Of a DNA stretch of 8,933 bases, positions 3,869-8,933 are shown one piece after another (the first letter of the stretch is position 1; every line of letters begins with the position of its first letter). This stretch comes from DAOOVD01 sp035369845. Lineage in GTDB: Bacteria; Bacillota; Desulfotomaculia; Desulfotomaculales; Pelotomaculaceae. The stretch is taken from contig DAOOVD010000076.1 in the NCBI GenBank assembly GCA_035369845.1, positions 1 to 8,933 on the forward strand. Direction: 5' to 3'. The notes beneath the pieces were generated by a model. The model was not told the DNA's origin. It saw only the letters and a list, made by a program, of their open reading frames with translations, and searched no databases. A program made the translations under genes and the position numbers.

Positions 3869-6217
3869 TCACCTGCCGTTCTTCAACATCCTGACCAGCG
3901 TTGTTGCCGCTTCGGCCCTGGTCACCGCCGCCCCGGGTTCAAACCTCTCCTCCACCGGCTCGATCAGGCCGAGCGCCACGGACAGGGCGACGTGGCCCTT
4001 TAGATATGCCGGAATCTCATCGGCGTCCTGAAAGTTGAGAACATATATGTCGCTTAGCTGCGCCACCCTTTGATAACCCATCGCCCGGACAGTCAGCCGG
4101 GCCAGGGTTTCGCGGGTGACCGCCGCGTCCGGGTCCGGTTTTTCGCCGGGCTGAAGTATGCCGATCCGGGCCGCTGCTTCGTAATACGCCCGGTACCAGG
4201 GCTCGCGGCCGCCCGCGCCCGCCGGGGGCACTGTCTCCGTGAATTGACCGGAACTCTTCACCAGCATGGTGATTAGTTCGGCCTGGGTTACAGGATCGTC
4301 GGGCCTGAACTTGCCGTCAACACCGGCGACAATCCCGGTGGCGGCCAGCAGTTCCACCGCTTCGCGGGCCGGATGGCCTTCCATGTCGCTGAATTTTTCC
4401 AGCGCGTATTCGGTTATGACGTTTCCGGCATAATCAAGAGGCTGCCCGGTGAAAGCGTCCAGCCCGGCAAAGTCCTGCCGGCCGGTATAGTAAACCAGAC
4501 GGATCCCGCCCTCCCCCGGGGGCTTCCGGAAACCGGACCACAAGCGCAAGTAAGCCGCTTTCAACGGAGCTTTTTGAAGGTATCCGGCAGCGGCTGCTTC
4601 CCGGCTGATAACGCCCCGCGGATCCGGGAAGTCCAACTCCCACCAGTTGAGACGATAACCGGTGATCTCGCCCGTGGTACTGCTTACGGTCAGTTCAAAC
4701 CCGTTCTGCGGAAACCGGACGCCTTTTACCACGCGGTCCCAGTTGAAGCTGTACGAGCGGGGCGGGGTTTCCCCGGTTTGGTCTAATACAGGCCCCGGTT
4801 CCGTCCGGGAAAAGCCGAAGGCAACCTGACCCCATTTGCCGGGCTGCACTTTCTTGACAAATGCTTCCGCAATAGCCCGGGCGTTCTCCTCACTGAACTT
4901 CACCTCAGGCGTCTTCAAATATTCCGATTCGCCGGAATAACGGTAAAAAGAAACCAGTTCCCCGCTGGCGGCGTCGACGGAGACATCCAGTCCCCCCCCG
5001 TTCTGCCCGTCCCCGGCCTGCCAGTTGAAGTACCAGGTCTTTTTATCCTTGAACTGGTAATCCCGTTCCAGCCTGCTGCTTTTGAGAGTAAACCCTTGGG
5101 GAACCGTCACGGCTTTTTTTGCCGCTTCAAGGGCTTCATCCCTGGAAAGAAGGTTCCCGGCTTCCTCCACAGCGAGTTCTTCATCCGGGCTGAGCTTGAT
5201 TTCCTGCGGCGCCCTTACGGTGTCGCTCATCATTTTCCGCATCGCACCGGCGCCGCCCGAAAACTCGTCATACTGCAGAAGATATCCGCCTTCAGAGCTC
5301 AAAAGCTTGCCGGTCAAAGCATCAATGACCACCCGGCTCCGCTGCCCCGGTAACCGGTAAACCAGCCTCACAGGCACATTTTCGTACCGGCGGGCGCTGG
5401 GGAGAAAATAACACAGTTCCGGGGCGGCCTCTTCGCAAAAAATTTGTTCGGCCCGTTCCTGGCTGATGCGTCCGGCGGCAGGCGGAAAACCCCGCGTGTC
5501 GTCCCAGCGCAGGTGGAATTGCAATATTTCCCCGGTGTCCCCGTTTACTGTCACGGTAATGCCGTTTTCCGGGTAAAGCACGCCGTCAATAAGCCTGGCA
5601 TAGTTGTAACTGTACTCCACCTGCCCGCGGTCCTTGATAGCGGGCAACGGGACATAATCACGGCCGGGCTGCAGGCTGGTCTGCCTGAAACGTTCGGGCT
5701 GCATTTCCCGGGCGAAAGCCCCGGCTATGGCTTCCGCCTGTTCCCTGGTATACCTGGGCAGTCCCCGGTATGACTGTCCGGGGGATAGCGGCACCCACCG
5801 GCTCATACTCCAAATCTCGCCGGTTTCGGCGTTGACGCTCACATTGAGCTGACCGCCCGGTTCGCCGTTGCGGTACCAGCGCAGCTCCCAAAAAGAGTTT
5901 TCCCCCGATTGGGCAAATCCCGTTGAAAACTGGTCAAAGCCCTCAGGCGCCGGAAATCTTTCTTTGGCGATCCTGATAGCCTGCTCCAGTCCGACGGCGG
6001 TTTGAGTTTGCCGGCTCCCCGGTATAGGGCCGCCCGGGTTCCCGGATTCACCAATTTCTTTGCCCGGAGCGTCCGCCGGGGGTGTCGCCGCATTTACCGC
6101 ACCCGGCAGCATCAGGAAGACACTAAAGAAAAAACATGCCAAAACAACTCTGCCCGCAATTTTCAAATCCGCTATTATCTCTCCTTTAACTTGACCATGC
6201 GTCCCCCGCCTGGACAT
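3869..6217 (-). CDS. Exported PepSY/YcdB-like repeat protein with three SLH domains
   Basis: This 782-residue protein is predicted to be held on the cell surface. An N-terminal signal (charged start, hydrophobic VVLACFFFSVFLMLPGAVNA at 24-43, cleavage after VNA) precedes a Gly/Pro-rich linker. Two homologous units follow, about 76-310 and 355-600. Each has a GLxxA/SRDEA helix, a strand with NVSVNAETGEI or DVSVDAASGEL, an AEAIAGAF/ARAIAEAF helix, a PENGITVTVNGDTGEI or PQNGFELTVSSTTGEI strand, and VRLVY or IRLVY before DALTGKLL or DAFTGQPL. These TGE-ending strands are typical of PepSY/YcdB-YcdC modules, which often act as protease propeptide-like inhibitors. Three SLH repeats (about 609-655, 672-716, 729-780) with VTQAE, VTRET and VTRAE should bind secondary cell-wall polymer. 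The ATG at 6217 has GGGGGAGG 8 nt upstream. No protease domain is present, so the role is unknown. Confidence 0.88.
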   Translation of the reverse strand: MSRRGTHGQVKGEIIADLKIAGRVVLACFFFSVFLMLPGAVNAATPPADAPGKEIGESGNPGGPIPGSRQTQTAVGLEQAIRIAKERFPAPEGFDQFSTGFAQSGENSFWELRWYRNGEPGGQLNVSVNAETGEIWSMSRWVPLSPGQSYRGLPRYTREQAEAIAGAFAREMQPERFRQTSLQPGRDYVPLPAIKDRGQVEYSYNYARLIDGVLYPENGITVTVNGDTGEILQFHLRWDDTRGFPPAAGRISQERAEQIFCEEAAPELCYFLPSARRYENVPVRLVYRLPGQRSRVVIDALTGKLLSSEGGYLLQYDEFSGGAGAMRKMMSDTVRAPQEIKLSPDEELAVEEAGNLLSRDEALEAAKKAVTVPQGFTLKSSRLERDYQFKDKKTWYFNWQAGDGQNGGGLDVSVDAASGELVSFYRYSGESEYLKTPEVKFSEENARAIAEAFVKKVQPGKWGQVAFGFSRTEPGPVLDQTGETPPRSYSFNWDRVVKGVRFPQNGFELTVSSTTGEITGYRLNWWELDFPDPRGVISREAAAAGYLQKAPLKAAYLRLWSGFRKPPGEGGIRLVYYTGRQDFAGLDAFTGQPLDYAGNVITEYALEKFSDMEGHPAREAVELLAATGIVAGVDGKFRPDDPVTQAELITMLVKSSGQFTETVPPAGAGGREPWYRAYYEAAARIGILQPGEKPDPDAAVTRETLARLTVRAMGYQRVAQLSDIYVLNFQDADEIPAYLKGHVALSVALGLIEPVEERFEPGAAVTRAEAATTLVRMLKNGR

Positions 6218-6235
6218 GCTGTTTTCCTCCCCCTT

Positions 6236-6248
6236 GTAAATAATTTAC
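6236..6248. promoter_or_regulatory. Perfect 13-bp palindrome upstream of the SLH gene ribosome binding site
   Basis: GTAAATAATTTAC is a perfect dyad around a central A. It lies immediately 5' of the GGGGGAGG ribosome binding site of the SLH gene and downstream of the candidate promoter at 6274-6301, where a bound repressor could act as a roadblock. No regulator gene sits beside it, so the assignment is tentative. Confidence 0.35.
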
Positions 6249-6273
6249 ATACCCAACAGGCCCGTTATTCCGT

Positions 6274-6301
6274 AAGACGAATTTTACCGCCCTCTGGTTC
6301 A
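6274..6301 (-). promoter_or_regulatory. Candidate ECF-sigma-type promoter for the SLH gene
   Basis: On the minus strand TGAACC (6296-6301) and CGTCTT (6274-6279) are 16 bp apart, which resembles the AAC/CGTC pattern of ECF sigma promoters that respond to envelope stress (SigW type). It would give a leader of about 50 nt. I see no good SigA promoter in the ~100 bp between the ZIP terminator and this start. The only alternative is a weak TTACGG-18-TATGTA. Confidence 0.35.
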
Positions 6302-6318
6302 TATATACTTGTTTTAAC

Positions 6319-6355
6319 AAAAAAAATACGTCTCCCGTCGCTTTCCGGGAAACGT
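6319..6355 (-). terminator. Intrinsic terminator of the ZIP transporter operon
   Basis: On the minus strand ACGTTTCCCG (6346-6355) pairs over 10 positions, one of them T-G, with CGGGAGACGT (6328-6337) around an 8-nt loop. An A and a run of eight T follow (complement of 6319-6326). It lies about 80 bp after the ZIP stop codon and insulates the SLH gene from that operon. The bases between it and the ZIP stop (6356-6435) show no gene. Confidence 0.88.
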
Positions 6356-6435
6356 TCTCCAACTGCTTTCACCCCGATTGGCAGAAACGAGCCCCAGGTT
6401 TGGCGGCCTGTTTCGCAGCCTGTAGTTTCCGGGGC

Positions 6436-7224
6436 TTAATGGCCGCCGCCGAGGGTTGCGTCCAGAATCATCATCAGTATAAAACCGGAAATCACCCCGA
6501 AAGTGGCCTCTTTTTCCGAACCCCGGCGGTGGGACTCCGGGATAAGCTCGTCGCTGATGACAAAAAGCATGGCGCCGGCGGCAAAAGCCAGGGCCCATGG
6601 CAAAAACGGCCCTGCCACCGAAACCAGAGCAACCCCCGCGGCACCGCCCACCGGCTCCGCCAACCCGGTAAGAAAAGCTGTAAATAAGGTCTTCGATACG
6701 GGATACCGGACGGTCAGCAAGGCCAGGGCCACCACCAGGCCTTCCGGCATGTTCTGCAAACCTATCCCCGCGGCCAGTATTATCCCATTGGCCGTGTCGC
6801 CTTCCCCGAAGCCGACCCCCACCGCCAGCCCTTCTGGAAAATTATGCAGCGTGATAGCGATAATAAAGAGCCAGATCTGTTTTAACTGCCTGACGTTCAA
6901 ACCCTCGCGGCCTTTTACAAAATGCTCGTGGGGAAGATATGTATCGCCCGCCCACAGGAACAACCCCCCCAGGACAATGCCCGCAGCGACGATAAAGGCG
7001 CCGTCGGCCTTCCCGCCCGCGCTTTCCATGGCGGGGATGATCAAAGAAAAAGAGGTGGCGGCCAGCATTACTCCGGCGCCGAATCCCAGCATGGCATCCT
7101 GCACCTTTTGAGAAACGTTTCTTATGAATATCACCGGCAGGGCGCCTATACCGGTAGCCATGCCGGCCAGCAGGCTGGCCGCAATACCGGTTAGCGGCAG
7201 GGGGACGGCGTCCAACCACAGCAT
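6436..7224 (-). CDS. ZIP-family divalent metal transporter (GufA/ZupT-like)
   Basis: ZIP proteins carry zinc, iron or manganese into the cytoplasm through the inner membrane. The 262-residue protein has about eight hydrophobic segments and a short cytosolic loop with PHEHFVKGREG (98-108) instead of a long His-rich loop. The metal-site helices are clear: HNFPEG (127-132, helix 4) and QNMPEG (157-162, helix 5), with a further glutamate in GLAEPVGG (190). ISDELIPESH (223-232) is also conserved. Q157 in place of His in helix 5 is like GufA-type and BbZIP members. I chose ATG 7224 because AGAGGGG lies 8 nt upstream; a TTG at 7230 has only 2 nt spacing. It is the last gene of its operon, 28 bp after the cupin gene. 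Metal specificity cannot be read from sequence. Confidence 0.93.
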   Translation of the reverse strand: MLWLDAVPLPLTGIAASLLAGMATGIGALPVIFIRNVSQKVQDAMLGFGAGVMLAATSFSLIIPAMESAGGKADGAFIVAAGIVLGGLFLWAGDTYLPHEHFVKGREGLNVRQLKQIWLFIIAITLHNFPEGLAVGVGFGEGDTANGIILAAGIGLQNMPEGLVVALALLTVRYPVSKTLFTAFLTGLAEPVGGAAGVALVSVAGPFLPWALAFAAGAMLFVISDELIPESHRRGSEKEATFGVISGFILMMILDATLGGGH

Positions 7225-7252
7225 CGGCAAAACCCCTCTATCGCCGCCGGCG

Positions 7253-7978
7253 TCAGCTCATCCGCATTTTCTGCAGCGCCAGCCGCGCTTCATCCCTCAA
7301 CTGGGGATTCTTGTCCCGGGCGACTTCCGCCAGCAACTGCCGCGACCATTCTTCGCCGACACTGGCCAGGGCTCTCAGAACTACGATTTTGCGGTTCAGT
7401 TTGGGAGCAAATACCTTGGCAAGCTTTTTCGCCGCCGGGTCGAAATATTGTATATACCCCTTGCGGACGGGGATACCGTAAGCGTGCACGGTCAGGGCCG
7501 GCAAATCGCCCACCGCCCTCATCCGGTGAATGCCGTCGTTTAAGGGAAGAACCGCGGTAAGCTTGCCCGGGGTCAAGGAGGCTTTGCTTTCGACAGCCAG
7601 GTCGGCAAAGCCTTCCCGGCTGCCGTCGTCCAAACGGCGGAATTTGACTTCCTCCACTTCACCGGCCCAGGCTCCCACCACCCCCCAGGACCCGTGGTCG
7701 TGCGCCGGATACGTCACCCCCGGCTCCCAGATAAAAAGGCGCAAGGAAAAGTTTCCGTCCGGGGAACGGAACAAGGTAAGCTCATTCGGGTCAAGGGTCA
7801 AAAGCTGTCCCTGCAGGAAAGACTCGTCATGAAAAATATTTGCTGCCGCTTCAGCTATTAAATTCCTCCCGGCCAGCAGCTTTCCCAGCAGTTTTTGTCC
7901 TTCGGCAATCAAAGCCGGGTAGTCCTGCCCCGAAGCCGCCAGAAGCCCGAATTCCCTGGAGAATTCAGACAGATTCAT
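7253..7978 (-). CDS. Cysteine-dioxygenase-like cupin (thiol dioxygenase family) with HEAT-like tail
   Basis: The family oxidises a thiol such as cysteine or 3-mercaptopropionate to a sulfinate, using O2 and a non-haem Fe(II) held by three histidines. Here the expected ligands are H93 and H95 in AHDHGSWGVVG and H151 in LNDGIHRM, with Y167 in VHAYG matching the conserved active-site tyrosine. FSLRLFIWEPG (78-87) is the typical strand before the first motif. The last ~45 residues (about 195-240) look like one HEAT-type helical repeat (LLAEVARDKNPQLRDEARLAL), which is unusual. The protein has 241 residues. The ATG at 7978 is preferred because GGAGGG lies 7 nt upstream; an ATG at 8008 would overlap the previous gene and lacks such a site. 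It lies 13 bp after the Fe-S protein gene and 28 bp before ZIP. The substrate is unknown. Confidence 0.82.
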   Translation of the reverse strand: MNLSEFSREFGLLAASGQDYPALIAEGQKLLGKLLAGRNLIAEAAANIFHDESFLQGQLLTLDPNELTLFRSPDGNFSLRLFIWEPGVTYPAHDHGSWGVVGAWAGEVEEVKFRRLDDGSREGFADLAVESKASLTPGKLTAVLPLNDGIHRMRAVGDLPALTVHAYGIPVRKGYIQYFDPAAKKLAKVFAPKLNRKIVVLRALASVGEEWSRQLLAEVARDKNPQLRDEARLALQKMRMS

Positions 7979-7991
7979 AAAATCGCCCTCC

Positions 7992-8885
7992 TCATTCGTC
8001 ATTTTCATTATTATACCAGCTGCCGTAGCGGCGGAAATGCTCCCACCCGCGGTAATCGGGATGGTCCGGTTCCTTCTTCAACAGTTCCCTTTCCCGCAGG
8101 TATTTTTCAGTTCTTTTGACCGCTTTAAAGAGTTTGCGGTCTTCACCTACCGGGCACACCTTGCTGCAAATTCCGCAGGGATAGCAGCGCCGCCGGGTAA
8201 GTTCGTCCGCCCTCCGGGCGCAGGCTATTTTGTCGTAAACAGCCAGTTCCCCGGGCGAGGCGGGGTATTTGAGCGCGCCCGGCGGGCAGCACTTGATACA
8301 CGCCCGGCATCTTATACAGAGTTCTTTTTCAGGGAGGGGACTGTTTTCCAGGTCAGCTTCGGTAAACACCGAAACGAACCTCACGCGGGGCCCGAAGGCC
8401 GGAGTCAAAAGAAGACGGCTCAAGCCCACGGTGCCCAGACCGGCGTATTGTGCCGCCGGTACGTGGCCGAATGCGGCAAAAGGCTTTTCCATCAATATCT
8501 TTATGCTCCCGTAACAGTCCCGGGGGAAGAAAATCGAGGCGCAACCCCGCCGGTTCAGCCATGATGCCAGGCGGTAGGCAAGGCCGTCCAGTTCCCGGTT
8601 GCAGGTATTGTACAGTTCCATGTGAATGGCAGAGGGAGTAGTTTCCACAATGGGCAGGGGCAGGCCCATGCCGAGCACAATTACAGTTCTGGCCGGCGGC
8701 CATAATGCCTGGGGCCAAAACTCCGGCGGCACCTCGGCCGCCTCCGGCCATTTTTCCACCCGGGCAAAGCCGATCAAATCAGCTCCCTGTTCCCCGGCAT
8801 ACGAAATGATTTCACGGCGTAAATCTTCCATCGACGCATGATCATCTCCATCGTCCGGCCGCAGATTCCCCAGCCGGCGTGTCAT
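7992..8885 (-). CDS. COG1600/QueG-like protein with two [4Fe-4S] clusters
   Basis: This 297-residue protein resembles epoxyqueuosine reductase and the reductive-dehalogenase-related Fe-S proteins. The N-terminal half has ADLIGFARVEKW (36-47), TVIVLGMGLPLP (67-78) and a QYAGLGTVGLSRLLLTPAFG segment followed by PRVR (146-169), the family's cobamide-domain signature. Two ferredoxin motifs follow: CxxCxxCxxxCP at C190, C193, C196, C200 and at C234, C237, C240, C244. QueG proper is about 340-380 residues and often ends in HEAT repeats; this one is shorter, so a different reduction reaction is likely. The ATG at 8885 has GGAGGG 9 nt upstream. A GTG at 8918 and an ATG at 8831 lack well-placed sites. 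Its start overlaps the stop of an upstream gene (ATGA). It is cytoplasmic and leads into the cupin and ZIP genes. The true substrate is not apparent. Confidence 0.82.
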   Translation of the reverse strand: MTRRLGNLRPDDGDDHASMEDLRREIISYAGEQGADLIGFARVEKWPEAAEVPPEFWPQALWPPARTVIVLGMGLPLPIVETTPSAIHMELYNTCNRELDGLAYRLASWLNRRGCASIFFPRDCYGSIKILMEKPFAAFGHVPAAQYAGLGTVGLSRLLLTPAFGPRVRFVSVFTEADLENSPLPEKELCIRCRACIKCCPPGALKYPASPGELAVYDKIACARRADELTRRRCYPCGICSKVCPVGEDRKLFKAVKRTEKYLRERELLKKEPDHPDYRGWEHFRRYGSWYNNENDE

Positions 8886-8933
8886 CTGCCGCCGCCCTCC
8901 TGGAGCAGCTTTTTCCACCGCATTATGTGTCCG
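8882..8933 (-). CDS. C-terminal end of an unknown gene (runs off right edge)
   Basis: One minus-strand frame is open from the window edge and reads GHIMRWKKLLQEGGGR before a TGA that overlaps the ATG of the Fe-S protein gene (ATGA). The 4-bp overlap is typical of operons, and the other two frames fit less well: one stops at once and the other merely extends the Fe-S protein. Only 16 residues are visible, so no function can be given. Confidence 0.4.
   Translation of the reverse strand, partial: GHIMRWKKLLQEGGGR

Noticed and set aside
3559..3894. Plus-strand open frame of 111 codons through the convergent gap
   Set aside because: It lies across the inverted-repeat element, has no ribosome binding site or recognisable protein pattern, and overlaps the 3' end of the SLH gene on the other strand.
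1..8933. tRNA or rRNA genes, insertion sequence with transposase, prophage or toxin-antitoxin genes
   Set aside because: No cloverleaf with a T-psi-C arm, no rRNA-like stretch and no transposase, integrase or toxin-like frame was found on either strand.

Overview
The window reads as chromosomal DNA of a low-to-mid GC Gram-positive anaerobe, most likely a Peptococcaceae/Desulfotomaculum-Pelotomaculum-type Firmicute. The reasons are GGAGG-type ribosome binding sites, GTG/TTG starts, textbook SigA promoters, a surface protein with S-layer homology (SLH) domains, a c-di-GMP-I riboswitch and an acyl-CoA dehydrogenase. The lineage is an inference from gene content, not a match to a reference genome.

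Left part (1-1396, minus strand). The start of an acyl-CoA dehydrogenase gene leaves the left edge and has its own strong promoter. Upstream of it lies a MarR-family regulator gene, separated by a GC-rich non-coding stretch that ends in a clear intrinsic terminator. A 14-nt motif occurs both at the acyl-CoA dehydrogenase promoter and in the marR leader, so MarR may control both. Next is a small XRE-family regulator gene, transcribed away from the following operon.

Centre (1507-3515, plus strand). A consensus SigA promoter drives a leader that folds as a c-di-GMP-I (GEMM-I) riboswitch. It is followed by three overlapping genes: an HD-GYP protein (c-di-GMP phosphodiesterase family), an unrecognised 123-residue protein, and a CBS-pair/GGDEF protein (diguanylate cyclase family). 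A riboswitch for the second messenger therefore precedes enzymes predicted to destroy and make it. The longest reading of the first gene would start inside the aptamer. A TTG at 1734 behind a ribosome binding site that can be sequestered is the better start.

Convergent gap (3516-3868). This holds no credible gene. It contains a roughly 270-bp imperfect palindrome built from two diverged inverted copies of a ~90-bp unit around a ~100-bp core that has its own GGGGACA/TGTCCCC hairpin. It looks like a non-autonomous mobile or REP/BIME-like element.

Right part (3869-8933, minus strand). An exported 782-residue protein carries a tandem duplication of a ~240-residue PepSY/YcdB-like unit followed by three SLH repeats. 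It has a possible ECF-type promoter and a perfect palindrome just upstream of its ribosome binding site. A strong terminator separates it from an operon that reads, in transcription order: the tail of an unknown gene, a COG1600/QueG-like [4Fe-4S] protein, a cysteine-dioxygenase-like cupin with a HEAT-like tail, and a ZIP/GufA-type metal transporter. Close spacing suggests co-transcription. A link between iron or zinc supply and the metal-dependent cupin is plausible but unproven.
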